Source of the DNA: CAZHMB01 sp964533515
GTDB taxonomy: Archaea > Nanobdellota > Nanobdellia > Pacearchaeales > GW2011-AR1
DNA: 45,812 nt
Direction: 5' to 3'
Assembly (NCBI GenBank): GCA_964533515.1
Contig: CAZHMB010000002.1
Span: forward strand, 1 to 45,812
Shown: positions 1 to 9,530 of the stretch, one piece after another
Numbering within the stretch: position 1 is the first letter of the stretch
Layout of the letters: every line of letters begins with the position of its first letter
Notes under the pieces: model-generated
Told to the model about the DNA's origin: nothing
What the model saw: only the letters and a program-made list of their open reading frames with translations
The model's database searches: none
Made by a program: the position numbers and the translations under genes

Positions 1-1
1 T

Positions 2-2284
2 TCCGGAAAAGATTATGGTTGTTTTGATCCCGGCAAATCAATAGTAGAGTTTGGTTTTGGCGATTCAACTAACAGACTCTGTCAAAAAATAAATCTTTCA
101 GAGGCCCCGGGATTTGAATTGGGAGTTGAATTAGAAAGAACTGCTTCCTCTGAAAATCTAGTAATGGCGTTATATTCCATATTCGGAGAGTCTGAAATTC
201 CTGGAGCGAGTTGCGATCTTTCCAATACGCCCTTATCCGGAGAAGTTTCCTGTTCAATTGATTATTTAGTAACTTCTCCTGGAGAATATTATGTCTGCGT
301 TTACCCTGAAGATAGAGACAGCAGTACGAGGGTAAAAGGACACAACGCAGACTCCGGTGAAGGATGCGCTCAAACAATTAGCGACGGAGGAATGTCAGGT
401 TTAGGAAGCAACGATTTTGCCTTTAAGATTTTCACAAGGCCAAAAAAATTCGATTCTGTGGGGGAAATTATTATCAGCAACGATGTAACTTCAGAAACTC
501 TCGGGACAAAGATAAACAACTACATAAGAACAAAGCTATCTTCTCAAGGAAATTGTACCGAAGGCTGCATAGTCCCATTAAAAATAATTTCTTCGGTTCC
601 TCAAGAAATAAAACTCAGCAATTTAGATTTAACATACAACCTTTACGATAGCCCTTCCAGATTCGAGGAATCTTTCCATGAAATATCCTCCACACCTTCC
701 GAAGCAAACTTTCCTTATAAGATTATTTATTTAAACGACGCGAATTTTTCTGTTTCCGCGAGTTCAATAGGAAATAATCAATTCACTTTAAGTTTTGAAG
801 GAGAAGAATTGTTTTCAGAGAATATCTCCGTTGTTGAGAAAACAACAATTCAAGATGTTCTTCCTCGAAGGACTTATAATTCATATCCCCTGACTTTCGA
901 GGCATTTATTCAAACAAACAACAAGACTATCACTAATTATTTATGGGATTTCGGGGATGGAAAAAATTTATCCACAACAACAAACAAGGCGCCCCATACG
1001 TATAACTCTACCGGAATATATACTTTAAAATTAACCGTAGAAGATTCAGACGGTTTGGAGATTTCTAGAAGTTTTAGTATAGAGGTTGTTTCTGCTCAAG
1101 AGATTTTGGAGATAGAGATAAATTCAACCCAAGCAAGAATAGGGAACTTGCAGAATCAAACAAAAGATTATTCAGGTTTTGATAAAACAGAACTTGAGAG
1201 AATCTTGAATTTGACTGAAAAAGAACAAAAACTTTCTCAAATTCAACAAAGTTATCTTCAGGCAAATTCTGAACAGAGATATGCTGAACTTGTGACAGAA
1301 TTACTTTCTTTGGATGTCCCAGAATCATTAGTTTTATCCGAGTCGGAGAGCAGAATAATCTTTGTTGCTTTAGAAGGTGATGTGGATGTGGATTTTTTAA
1401 AAGGACTCTCTTCTGGAAACGGCTCTTATACCGATTCAGCGATAAAAACAGCAGTTGCAGGATATGGGATAGCAGATATAAGTTCTCGGCTATCTTTTAA
1501 TAAGTTTTTATCCAAAGAAAGAGAGTCCGTAGAAGATTTAATAAGAATTTATAAATTAGAAATCCAAAGAACAAATAGCTCAGGAAAACTTTTTGTTATG
1601 TTTAGTAATCTACAGGGGATTAATTTCCAGCAAGGGTCTTCGGTCCTGGAGTCTTCAGGAAAGAAATATATTGAGATACCCTCAGGAGAATCTTCTAAGA
1701 CTATTTACTTCTCAACAACCCAATCTCTTCAGAATTCTAGACAACCCCCGATTTTTATCTCTCCGGTCCTAGAAAACCTAGATGTACAGAAAGATATAAC
1801 TCCCGGAGCTTACGAAAGGAATTTTAGTTGGAAATTGCTCCTCATCTCTTTGTTAGTTCTTTTACTCTTGGCTTTGGCGGTTTATATTTTTCTACAAGAG
1901 TGGTACAAAAGGAGATATGAAAACTTTTTGTTCAAAGGAAGAAACAATATGTTTAATTTGATTAATTATATCTCAAGATCAAAGAGCAACAATAAAAAGG
2001 ACAGCGAAATAATCTCAAGTTTAAATAAATCGGGGTGGAATACCGAGCAGATAAATTATGCCCTGAATAAATATCAAGGAAAAAGAACAGGCATGATTGA
2101 AATTCCTGTAGGAAAAGTAATCTCTCTTTTTAAGAAAATAAAGATTCCCTCAAAAAAACCAACAGAGAACAAAATTCCTCCTCAAAATAGAATGGGTCCT
2201 CCAGGAAATATTGGAAGAAACAATTTTCCAAAGAGATTTCCTCCAAGAAGATTTGGACCTCCCGGAAATAAAAGATCAAAATAG
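2..2284 (+). CDS. PKD-domain surface protein, C-terminal part (5'-truncated by window edge)
   Basis: The reading frame is open from base 2, so the gene begins before the window; about 760 residues are visible. A PKD/Ig-like domain is seen at about bases 890-1090, with the typical WDFGDG motif (about 947-964). A glutamine/glutamate-rich helical stretch follows. One strong transmembrane helix lies at about 1830-1900, followed by basic residues and a cytoplasmic tail. The tail holds a short helical segment (SLNKSGWNTEQINYAL) and ends in a Pro/Gly/Arg-rich stretch. This topology suggests a membrane-anchored surface or adhesin protein with its bulk outside the cell. It ends in TAG. The exact function is unknown. 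Confidence 0.85.
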   Translation, partial: SGKDYGCFDPGKSIVEFGFGDSTNRLCQKINLSEAPGFELGVELERTASSENLVMALYSIFGESEIPGASCDLSNTPLSGEVSCSIDYLVTSPGEYYVCVYPEDRDSSTRVKGHNADSGEGCAQTISDGGMSGLGSNDFAFKIFTRPKKFDSVGEIIISNDVTSETLGTKINNYIRTKLSSQGNCTEGCIVPLKIISSVPQEIKLSNLDLTYNLYDSPSRFEESFHEISSTPSEANFPYKIIYLNDANFSVSASSIGNNQFTLSFEGEELFSENISVVEKTTIQDVLPRRTYNSYPLTFEAFIQTNNKTITNYLWDFGDGKNLSTTTNKAPHTYNSTGIYTLKLTVEDSDGLEISRSFSIEVVSAQEILEIEINSTQARIGNLQNQTKDYSGFDKTELERILNLTEKEQKLSQIQQSYLQANSEQRYAELVTELLSLDVPESLVLSESESRIIFVALEGDVDVDFLKGLSSGNGSYTDSAIKTAVAGYGIADISSRLSFNKFLSKERESVEDLIRIYKLEIQRTNSSGKLFVMFSNLQGINFQQGSSVLESSGKKYIEIPSGESSKTIYFSTTQSLQNSRQPPIFISPVLENLDVQKDITPGAYERNFSWKLLLISLLVLLLLALAVYIFLQEWYKRRYENFLFKGRNNMFNLINYISRSKSNNKKDSEIISSLNKSGWNTEQINYALNKYQGKRTGMIEIPVGKVISLFKKIKIPSKKPTENKIPPQNRMGPPGNIGRNNFPKRFPPRRFGPPGNKRSK

Positions 2285-2304
2285 GCCATCCAAAACTTTA
2301 TAAA
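2281..2304 (+). promoter_or_regulatory. rpoL promoter with upstream motif shared with aIF2 gamma
   Basis: TTTATAAA at 2297-2304 is centred about 26 bases before the rpoL ATG, which fits a leaderless mRNA. The 17 bases just before it (ATAGGCCATCCAAAACT) recur with one change before the aIF2 gamma TATA box at 16211-16227. Confidence 0.6.
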
Positions 2305-2325
2305 CAAATATTTGGACATTAATTC

Positions 2326-2589
2326 ATGGAAATAAAAATTTTAAGCAACGATAAGAATACAATGGAAGTAGAAATAGCAGAGATAACTTTAGCAGAAGTT
2401 CTAAGAAAGTATCTGAATCAAGACAGTAACGTTGACTTCGCAGCATGGAAAAGAGAACACCACACTAAAAATCCTGTTCTAAAAGTAGAAACAAAAACAG
2501 GAACGCCAAAGAAAGCACTACAGGATGCAATAAAGGCAGCTGTAAAAGATCTCGACAAAATCGAAAAAGATTTTTCAGGGATGAAATAG
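2326..2589 (+). CDS. rpoL: DNA-directed RNA polymerase subunit L (Rpo11/RPB11-like)
   Basis: An 87-residue protein, the usual size for archaeal subunit L. It starts MEIKIL and keeps the TLAEVLRKYL helix and the NPVLKVETK strand typical of the RPB11/Rpo11 fold. In the family this subunit pairs with subunit D to form the assembly platform of archaeal RNA polymerase. It has its own TATA box and precedes radB by about 50 bases. It ends in TAG. Confidence 0.93.
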   Translation: MEIKILSNDKNTMEVEIAEITLAEVLRKYLNQDSNVDFAAWKREHHTKNPVLKVETKTGTPKKALQDAIKAAVKDLDKIEKDFSGMK

Positions 2590-2638
2590 GAATTTTCACC
2601 ACAATAATCCTTATTAACTCTATCTTCTAATTTATTTT

Positions 2639-3415
2639 ATGACAGCATCTGAAAAGACCCCAAAAAAGATTCAAAGAATTTCAACCGGAAGTTTCGATTT
2701 CAATAAATGGCTTTATGGCGGTTATGAAAAAGATGTCATAACAATGATTGCCGGGCCCCCAGGAAGCGGAAAAACAAATTTCTCAGTTCTTGCATCTTGT
2801 AGCCAAGCAAAAAAAGACAACAAAGTAATTTTTGTAGATACTGAAGGCGGCTTCTCTCCTGATCGGGTTAAACAACTTGTGGGGGATGAAAACCTAAATA
2901 AGATACTTTCAAATATTTTAGTTTTACAACCAACAAATTTCTCAGAGCAAAAAGAAACTTTTGAAAAATTAAAAAACAAAGTAAAAACCGGGCATGTGAC
3001 TCTTATTGTTATAGATGGAATGGCCATGTTGTACAGATTAGAATTAGGCGATGCTATAAAATCAAAAGACGATGAAAATATCCGAGAAGTCAACAGAGAA
3101 GTCGCGAAACAAATGCGTTCTTTAGCAGAGATTTCCAGAAAGCAAAACATTCCAGTTTTAATAACAAATCAAGTTTACAAGGATTTTGTAAAAAGAGACG
3201 ATCAAATAAACCCTGAAGAAAATTCAGACCAAATGCAAAAGATGAATATTGTCGGAGGCGACCTTTTCAAATATTGGAGCAAATGCATCATTCAACTTGA
3301 AAACGGTTTCATGGGAAAGAAAAAAGCACTTCTAATAAAACACCGAAGCCTACCTGAAAAAGAAATGGGCTTTGTTATAAAAGAAAAAGGCCTGTTTAGG
3401 AAAGGTTGGATTTGA
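2639..3415 (+). CDS. radB: DNA repair and recombination protein RadB
   Basis: A 258-residue RecA-fold ATPase. Walker A is GPPGSGKT (residues 39-46), the VDTEGGFSPDR motif is at about 66-76, and a Walker B-like TLIVIDGM is at 121-128. It starts directly at the core and lacks the N-terminal helix-hairpin-helix domain of RadA, so RadB is the better call. RadB proteins are RadA paralogues involved in archaeal recombination. A TATA-like CTTATTAAC at 2610-2618 fits a leaderless start. Its TGA stop is immediately followed by the stop of the convergent gene at 3416. Confidence 0.9.
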   Translation: MTASEKTPKKIQRISTGSFDFNKWLYGGYEKDVITMIAGPPGSGKTNFSVLASCSQAKKDNKVIFVDTEGGFSPDRVKQLVGDENLNKILSNILVLQPTNFSEQKETFEKLKNKVKTGHVTLIVIDGMAMLYRLELGDAIKSKDDENIREVNREVAKQMRSLAEISRKQNIPVLITNQVYKDFVKRDDQINPEENSDQMQKMNIVGGDLFKYWSKCIIQLENGFMGKKKALLIKHRSLPEKEMGFVIKEKGLFRKGWI

Positions 3416-3787
3416 TTAATCAAATTGTAAACGAGATCTTTCAACTCTTTTGTGGGTTCCCTTAGATATTTTAAGATGTCTTTTTACCATAATTGAAGTC
3501 TGCCTACTTTGTTCCTCGAATGTTCTAACTTCTTGCTGTTCGTAATCTTGCATAGAGCAGGGAATCTGTGCCATAAAATATCCTGGCCCAAAATCGGGGG
3601 CTTGATTCGACTTCCTTTTTGCAGACCTTCTATTTCTATAAAAAGATTCTTGCATTCTAGGATCAATTAAAATCCATTCTCCGGGATGTTCTGCCACATA
3701 TTTTTCTATATTATCTCTAAAATGCTTTTGTCTCCCCTCATCTAATCTGACATTTGCAGCGTAAGAAGGCATCTTTCCCATATCCAT
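3416..3787 (-). CDS. hypothetical basic protein
   Basis: About 123 residues, not recognised. It has an EKYVAEHPGEWILID stretch that resembles short prokaryotic proteins of unknown function, then a Gln/Arg/Lys-rich C-terminus. No membrane helix is visible. The longest frame starts with GTG at 3799; the ATG at 3787 or 3781 sits better with the TTTTTAAATA box at 3803-3812. It converges with radB with no bases between the stops. Confidence 0.6.
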   Translation of the reverse strand: MDMGKMPSYAANVRLDEGRQKHFRDNIEKYVAEHPGEWILIDPRMQESFYRNRRSAKRKSNQAPDFGPGYFMAQIPCSMQDYEQQEVRTFEEQSRQTSIMVKRHLKISKGTHKRVERSRLQFD

Positions 3788-3889
3788 TATACAATTCACC
3801 TGTTTTTAAATATTATGGTCCTCTAGAATATATTTTCTCCCGCAAAAGTACTCCCACAATATTATAAATAAGTTTCACCTTATTACGAC

Positions 3890-5125
3890 ATGGGAAAAGA
3901 GGACATGAAGTTTGAAACAATAAAAAAATTAACCCAGACAAATTTCAAACTTCAGCAACTACAAAAAATAGAACATCTAGATAGCACTTCTCCACCGAGC
4001 GTTTTCATAGGAAGTAAACTAAGATACCCCAAGGTCAATATAGGAATTCTTTCTCCTTTAGATCGAGACGAGAACGCATGGGTTTACGACAGCGCAAAAT
4101 ATTGGGCCGACCAAAATTTCGAAATAAGAGATGTTGTAAAATTGAGACAGGGATTGTTAAACTCAAGATTCCAAACAAATGTCAAAGTAGCAAGGCAGGC
4201 CTCTTCAGGACAAGATAAACGTTTCGCTGAAATAGCAAAACAAATTGCTGTAGGAAGCAAGCCGGTCGATGTTGAAATAGATCTGAAAAACAAATTAAAC
4301 ACAGACAACAAAAAAGACAAAGTCCTAAAGCCGATAGGATTCAAAGGAAATTTAAAACAAGCGAAAATTATTGGAAATGTAAAAGTTGATCAAAAAGTAG
4401 ACAAAGCAATCAACGACGAAATAAAATCCGCACAAGCAATGACTGATTTATACAAAAACAGCATAGACGAATATTCTCTAAGCAAAATTCTTTCGGTTGG
4501 AGTTTTAGGTTTAAAGAAAAATAAAAAGTTCGTCCCAACCCGTTGGTCAATAACAGCAACAGATGATACTCTCGGAAAATATTTAACAAAAAGAATAAAA
4601 GATTACCCCTGGATCGAAAACCACGAATTCTTTTTCGGAGAATTCATGGGAAATTGTTATATGATTATGTTATTCCCGGATGTCTGGAGTTACGAACTTT
4701 TTGAATTATATCTTCCCGGAAGTTCATGGAATCCAGGAAACGAAATAAAGGCCTCGACAAACCATGAATTTTTCGATGGAAGAAAAACATACGCGACAGA
4801 AACAGCAGGAGGCTATTACGCAACGCGACTTCCGATTTTGGAATACTTGAACAAGATAAAAAAGCAAGCTTCTGTTTTAGTCATCCGTATAGAAACCCCA
4901 AGTTATTGGGCCGCTCTTGGTGTTTGGGTTGTCAGGGAATCTGTAAAAAAAGCTTTGAACTTCAGAGGCGGAAAACCAATGCAATTTAACAGCAGGGAAG
5001 AAGTTCTTGAAGCCTGCAAAAAAGTCAGCATGATCAAATATGGTTTCAATCCAGATAAAATAATGAAAAAAAGTTTATTACTCAATACAATCAAAACCCA
5101 AAAGAAATTAGGAGATTGGTTTTAG
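3890..5125 (+). CDS. nreA: DNA repair protein NreA (Nre family) with C-terminal PIP box
   Basis: 411 residues. The N-terminal SPPSVFIGSKLRYPKVNIG segment and the later WGVWVVRES-like region are typical of the archaeal Nre family, which is linked to DNA-damage repair. The last residues, QKKLGDWF, match a PCNA-interacting peptide (Q-x-x-L-x-x-aromatic-aromatic), as known for Nre proteins in other archaea. TATA (TTATAAAT, 3862-3869) lies 25 bases before the ATG. An internal ATG at 3905 is an alternative start. Proximity to radB suggests a repair neighbourhood. Confidence 0.9.
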   Translation: MGKEDMKFETIKKLTQTNFKLQQLQKIEHLDSTSPPSVFIGSKLRYPKVNIGILSPLDRDENAWVYDSAKYWADQNFEIRDVVKLRQGLLNSRFQTNVKVARQASSGQDKRFAEIAKQIAVGSKPVDVEIDLKNKLNTDNKKDKVLKPIGFKGNLKQAKIIGNVKVDQKVDKAINDEIKSAQAMTDLYKNSIDEYSLSKILSVGVLGLKKNKKFVPTRWSITATDDTLGKYLTKRIKDYPWIENHEFFFGEFMGNCYMIMLFPDVWSYELFELYLPGSSWNPGNEIKASTNHEFFDGRKTYATETAGGYYATRLPILEYLNKIKKQASVLVIRIETPSYWAALGVWVVRESVKKALNFRGGKPMQFNSREEVLEACKKVSMIKYGFNPDKIMKKSLLLNTIKTQKKLGDWF

Positions 5126-5172
5126 AGATTTTTTGCAATAAAGTTTATAAAGTTGGTTTCTGTTTATGAAAT

Positions 5173-5709
5173 ATGGCAAAAAAAGGCATTATGCCAGAAG
5201 AAAGCAGAAAGGAACGTAAAAAGACCGCCGAAAGACTTTTTATTGCTGCTCGAGAAAGTGCTGAAAGAGAGAAAAAATTGAGAGAAGCAGGAGTGGAAGA
5301 ATACACCCCAAGTCCCGTTAGGGCTTTTGAATTAGCTGCAGAACATTACAGGGCTCTAGGAATGCTTAAGGAGGCAGGCAAATCTTATGGGCTCGCATTT
5401 GATGAAGCTTCAAAAAGAAAAGACACCATTCCAGAGGTTGGGGACCCACGATATCTAAGAAATTTGGAGACGTATTCTGAAAGAATGGGAAAATATGCAA
5501 AGGGTTCTTGGAGAATAGGAAGGGGGAAATTAGAAGCTTTAGTAATGGCTGTCGTAGGTTTAGTTTCAGGAATATTTTTTTTATCACCTAATATAACCGG
5601 AAACGCAATAGCAAATTTATCAGATAATACCTCTTCTTGGATTGGAGCAGCTTTAATTTTTGTTGGTTTAGTCGCAGGATTTTTCTGGATAAAAAATAGA
5701 AAGAAATAA
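5173..5709 (+). CDS. membrane protein with helical N-domain and two C-terminal TM segments
   Basis: 178 residues. The first 115 are charged and helical; a segment around ELAAEHYRALGMLKEAGKSY reads like one TPR-type repeat. Two membrane helices follow (about 122-138 and 156-172), separated by a short loop with SPNITGNAIANL. A similar ITG-N/A-A/V motif occurs in two other envelope proteins here (24744 and 42328). The TATA box is TTTATAAA at 5143-5150. Function unknown. Confidence 0.75.
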   Translation: MAKKGIMPEESRKERKKTAERLFIAARESAEREKKLREAGVEEYTPSPVRAFELAAEHYRALGMLKEAGKSYGLAFDEASKRKDTIPEVGDPRYLRNLETYSERMGKYAKGSWRIGRGKLEALVMAVVGLVSGIFFLSPNITGNAIANLSDNTSSWIGAALIFVGLVAGFFWIKNRKK

Positions 5710-5710
5710 T

Positions 5711-8230
5711 TTAATCTTCACTCTTCTCTTCTAACATCTTCTTGTAAGCTTCTCTTTTCTTTTTCAATTCTTCATTCGTCTTACAATCTGGATTGAAACA
5801 AAAAATCCATGGCCTCTTTCCTTTATTCAAGGCCATAATCATCGGCCATTCACATTCTTCACAAACTTTTTCAGCAGGTTTCATCAACCCCTTCGGCGGG
5901 AGACTAAAAGTATTTCTACAATCAGGATAAGCATTACACGCAACAAAATACCTTTTGAATCTTCGAGCATAATTAACAATCAAATCACCCTTCCCGCACT
6001 TCGGACATTTCATCAAAGTGTTCTCCCTCTTCTGCTGTTCAATATATTCAACATTCGCTTCAACCAATTCACCACCTATCTTTTTCTCATGTTTCCTGAA
6101 ATGCTCTGCTATTTTCTTTATCGCTTCTTTTGCGCCATCCAAAATTTTGTCCTGTTTTCCTTTAAGTCCCGCTTTCGCTTCACGAATAGATTCTGTCTTG
6201 TCCTCAAAACTCCTGGTCAATTTTTCATCTATTATAATCGGAGAGTATTTTTCCAAAGTACTAATTAAAGACATTCCCAAAGGAGTCGCCTCTATACTTT
6301 TGTCTTTAACATAACCCCTGTCAAAAAGAGTCTCAAGAATATGTGCTCTTGTTGCTTTCGTCCCGAGATTTCTCTTATCCAATTCACTTAATATAGAGGC
6401 TGGAGAATATCTTTTCGGCGGCTGAGTTTCCTTTTGTTCAATCTTTATTTTTTTGAAACTCACCTCGCCTTCCAAATCAGGAACTTGTTCCTCTTTTAAT
6501 TTGTGCGGATAAATCTCCATCCACGCTTTTTTATTTATCTCTGAACCACGAGCTGTAAACGTCAAACTCTTGTATTTTTCTTCATCAGGAATTACTTTGA
6601 TATTTTTCCGATCAATAAGGGCATCATCGCAAAACAAACTCAAGAATCTTTTGTAAACCAAATTATAAACTTTTTCTTCATCTCCAGATAAAACCTTTCC
6701 AGATTTCTCGACTTCTCCTGTAGGATATATCGAAGGATGCGCCGGATCAGTTTTCTTCCCTTCAAGCGGTTTTTTCTTAACAATCAAATTCTCAACTTTG
6801 TAATGTTTCGCTAGTTCTTTGAGAATTTTACTATAACCCAAGCTCGCTGGGAGTTGCTGACTTGATGTTCTGGGGTATGAAATCAAACCTGCAAGATAAA
6901 GGCCTTGTGCAGCTCTCAAGGTGTTGCTAGGAGTTATTCCATGAAATTTGTAAGATTCGGTTTGCAGGGTTGTAAGATTAAATGGAATTCCCGGGGCTAA
7001 TTTTTGCTGAGATTTTTTAGTCTCTGCATTTCCGGTCTTTCCTTCAAGTTCTTTGAAAATCTCAACGCCTTTTTTGGCCCTTGGGTCTCCTTCGGAGCCA
7101 AAAATATCTTTCGGATGTTTCAGTTCAAGTTTTGTTTTATCTCCTGAAGTCTCAACAACATCCGCGAAAACTTGCCAATAAGGTTCCGATTCAAATGCAT
7201 GGATTGTCCTTTCTCTTTTTACAATCAAATTCAAAGCAGGCCCCTGAACTCTTCCTATAGACATCAATTTGAATTTACCTGTAGTTTTAATGGCGTTCAT
7301 CAAAGCCCGAGAAAGATTTATACCATAAAACCAGTCGAGATAATGCCTCGTTTCACCAGCAATTGCCTGGCCCCATTCGATTCTCGGAGATTTATTATCA
7401 TATGAATCATTCAATTCTTTTGTTGTAAGTGTTGAAAATTTCATTCTCGCTGCATCGTCCTGCCCGCATATATATCTCAAAACATTCAACCCAATAACTT
7501 CTCCTTCAACGTCAAAATCTGTAGCTATTGTTATTGATGAAGCTTCTTTAACAAGTCGTGAAAGATTGTCATAATATTTCCTAGTGTAATCACTTTTTTT
7601 ATTCGCCAAGAAATTTGGAACCCATTTAATATCAAAAATAGGAACGCTGCTCCCAGCTTCTGTTTGTTTTAATGTAAGAAGGTGTCCAACCGCGCAGGCC
7701 ACAACGATCTCTTTCCCATCCCGGTTTAATCTATAATAATAAACTCCTTTCGAGGGTGAAACTTGTTTTACTTTTTTGCCCAGTGCAGCAGCAATTTTAC
7801 CGGCCGCTTGCGGCTTTTCTGTAATAATTAATTCATAACCCCCAGATTTAAGCTTAATTTTCTTAGGTTCATATTTCATAACTTTTTGAGCAAGATTCGC
7901 TTTTGCTGAGATCTTTTTCTTTTTCCCAGACTTTTTTGTCCCCTTCCCCCTACCTTTTTTTCTAACAATCTTTCCAGTTTCTCCCAACTCCTCAACTTTC
8001 TCCAAATCTTTTCTATCCGGCTTAGAATAAGTTTTCTCAACACTTCCCTCCAAGACCTCTTCCTCAACAATCCCCGGCTCCTTTTTCTCAACACTTCTTC
8101 GGACAGCTTTCTCGTCAGGTTTCTCTTCCACAACCTTCTTCTCAGTCGCTCTATCAAGATTCTCCCTATCTACTGGAAAATACCCTTCAGCAACGTTTTC
8201 TTCTTTTGTTTTCTTGGGTTTACTTGGCAT
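5711..8230 (-). CDS. topA: DNA topoisomerase I (type IA)
   Basis: 839 residues from the ATG at 8230. The Toprim domain begins YELIITEKPQAAGKIAAAL. The DFDVEGE acidic motif, LSRALMNAIK and SIGRVQGPALN blocks follow, then the catalytic-tyrosine motif SYPRTSS at about residue 450. The C-terminus has two zinc-finger modules (CPKC...C...C and CEEC...C...C). The first ~115 residues are an unusual Lys/Glu-rich low-complexity extension. The frame extends to 8296, but AATATAAAG at 8258-8266 supports a leaderless start at 8230. The enzyme relaxes negatively supercoiled DNA through a 5'-phosphotyrosine intermediate. Confidence 0.95.
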   Translation of the reverse strand: MPSKPKKTKEENVAEGYFPVDRENLDRATEKKVVEEKPDEKAVRRSVEKKEPGIVEEEVLEGSVEKTYSKPDRKDLEKVEELGETGKIVRKKGRGKGTKKSGKKKKISAKANLAQKVMKYEPKKIKLKSGGYELIITEKPQAAGKIAAALGKKVKQVSPSKGVYYYRLNRDGKEIVVACAVGHLLTLKQTEAGSSVPIFDIKWVPNFLANKKSDYTRKYYDNLSRLVKEASSITIATDFDVEGEVIGLNVLRYICGQDDAARMKFSTLTTKELNDSYDNKSPRIEWGQAIAGETRHYLDWFYGINLSRALMNAIKTTGKFKLMSIGRVQGPALNLIVKRERTIHAFESEPYWQVFADVVETSGDKTKLELKHPKDIFGSEGDPRAKKGVEIFKELEGKTGNAETKKSQQKLAPGIPFNLTTLQTESYKFHGITPSNTLRAAQGLYLAGLISYPRTSSQQLPASLGYSKILKELAKHYKVENLIVKKKPLEGKKTDPAHPSIYPTGEVEKSGKVLSGDEEKVYNLVYKRFLSLFCDDALIDRKNIKVIPDEEKYKSLTFTARGSEINKKAWMEIYPHKLKEEQVPDLEGEVSFKKIKIEQKETQPPKRYSPASILSELDKRNLGTKATRAHILETLFDRGYVKDKSIEATPLGMSLISTLEKYSPIIIDEKLTRSFEDKTESIREAKAGLKGKQDKILDGAKEAIKKIAEHFRKHEKKIGGELVEANVEYIEQQKRENTLMKCPKCGKGDLIVNYARRFKRYFVACNAYPDCRNTFSLPPKGLMKPAEKVCEECEWPMIMALNKGKRPWIFCFNPDCKTNEELKKKREAYKKMLEEKSED

Positions 8231-8257
8231 TGTATATAAAAGAACGTCTAAAAGGGA

Positions 8258-8266
8258 CTTTATATT
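8258..8266 (-). promoter_or_regulatory. topA TATA box deciding the start
   Basis: On the minus strand AATATAAAG lies about 30 bases before the ATG at 8230. This fits the leaderless pattern of the window and excludes the upstream in-frame start at 8296. Confidence 0.5.
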
Positions 8267-8344
8267 TTTTATGTTTAAGCCCGATGTGATGTTCAAGAAT
8301 TTTTTGGGTTTTAATTAGAAAGAGCCGAAGAAAATAAATATCCT

Positions 8345-8647
8345 TTATTCTCTAAAAGAAGGATGAGTATATTGAAAATGATAGTTTATGTCACCAATTG
8401 CAAAAGAAACATATTCTCTTGATGACGCCCCATAATCAACTTGAACATTTTTATCTTTTTTACAGATATCACATATTCTTGATTGTTTATTTCTTGGAGC
8501 AAAACTGATTAATCTTTTTTCAAGAATAATATCTCTAACATCTATTTCTCCAACAGTAAGAAGATCCATACTATCATTTAATCTTTTAAGGGCATCCCTA
8601 ACAAATCCCCCATATTCTTCTGGAACTGTTTCTTTTCTAACATCCAT
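8345..8647 (-). CDS. small hypothetical protein with CxxC
   Basis: 100 residues from ATG 8647. The longest frame begins with GTG at 8656, but TTTTTAAAT at 8670-8678 favours 8647. It has a CDICKK pair followed by His residues near the C-terminus (NYHFQYTH), so metal binding is possible. No family recognised; function unknown. Confidence 0.6.
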   Translation of the reverse strand: MDVRKETVPEEYGGFVRDALKRLNDSMDLLTVGEIDVRDIILEKRLISFAPRNKQSRICDICKKDKNVQVDYGASSREYVSFAIGDINYHFQYTHPSFRE

Positions 8648-8656
8648 ATAAAACAC

Positions 8657-8801
8657 TATCTTTATCTAATTTTTAAATCTTATTAAAAAATTGTTTTATT
8701 TTCTTTCGGCTTTAATTCTTCTAATTAATAGCGCTTCGCGCTTAATACACCCAAAAAATTACTGTCCCTTCGGTCGGTCGCCTTCCAACTCCCCCCCAAA
8801 T
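8657..8801. other. short intergenic region with GC-rich inverted repeats
   Basis: The minus-strand promoter of the 8647 gene lies at its left. GCGC-TTC-GCGC (about 8731-8741) and a GC-rich patch around 8763-8786 stand out from the AT-rich background. They may be remains of a structured element, but they do not align with the GGAGGCA repeat family. The T/C-rich right part could end the metallophosphoesterase transcript. Confidence 0.3.
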
Positions 8802-9419
8802 TTAAATCTCAAACACCTTCCCCTTTCTTCCAACATTAATTACCCTTGTCTTTCCAATTTTTTCTTCAATGCCCTCGGCCTCATGAATATGCGCGTTAAT
8901 CAAAATGTCCGGATGAAATTTATTGACTGCTTTTCTTACACTCTCACTTCCTTCAAATCCAGAAAACTCTGCTTTACTTCCCGAGGCATGCATGTGTGTC
9001 ACCATTATTTTTCTTTTGATATCTTTGCGAAGTCCTTTATGGGCTTTCTCTAACAATTCCAAGATCTCGTCGTCAGGAATTCCGTGCTGGCCCATCTCTG
9101 TTCCACCGGCTCCGAAGATCCCAACATTTTTATGTTCAAAACTATAACCATGCAAGTTTTTCGCATCAGGAGAATACATTTGTTGCAAAAAATCAATTGT
9201 TGCAAAACTTTCATGATTCCCCGGAATAATCAAAACTTTCTTTCCTAGTTTTACAAATGGTCCAATCAGGTTTTTTGTCGATTGATCTGCAAAAGTAATA
9301 TCGCCGGCCAAAATAACCAGATCAATATTTTCATCTTTTGCTTTTTTCGCAAGTTTTTTTACAAGGCCGGTATCTCCATGAATATCTGCCGCTGCCAAAA
9401 CTTTCGTTTTTCTTTCCAT
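8802..9419 (-). CDS. calcineurin-like metallophosphoesterase
   Basis: 205 residues with the full set of family metal-binding motifs: ADIHGD (11-16), LAGDIT (about 36-41), PGNHES (about 68-73), THMHAS in the middle and NAHIHEAEG near the C-terminus. Such enzymes hydrolyse phosphoester bonds with a dinuclear metal centre, but the substrate cannot be told from sequence. No signal peptide, so cytoplasmic. It is transcribed away from the wHTH gene at 9586. Confidence 0.88.
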   Translation of the reverse strand: MERKTKVLAAADIHGDTGLVKKLAKKAKDENIDLVILAGDITFADQSTKNLIGPFVKLGKKVLIIPGNHESFATIDFLQQMYSPDAKNLHGYSFEHKNVGIFGAGGTEMGQHGIPDDEILELLEKAHKGLRKDIKRKIMVTHMHASGSKAEFSGFEGSESVRKAVNKFHPDILINAHIHEAEGIEEKIGKTRVINVGRKGKVFEI

Positions 9420-9530
9420 AAAATATAGAAGATGGGGGGATTAATAAAATTTGCTATACCCCAAAATTTCACTACTTCCCTTGACAAATACCTCTGTATG
9501 AAAAGATTTAAAAGCATATTATCATCTGAA

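Noticed and set aside
8731..8790. GC-rich inverted repeats as a further repeat copy
   Set aside because: No alignment to the conserved loop or purine-rich segment.
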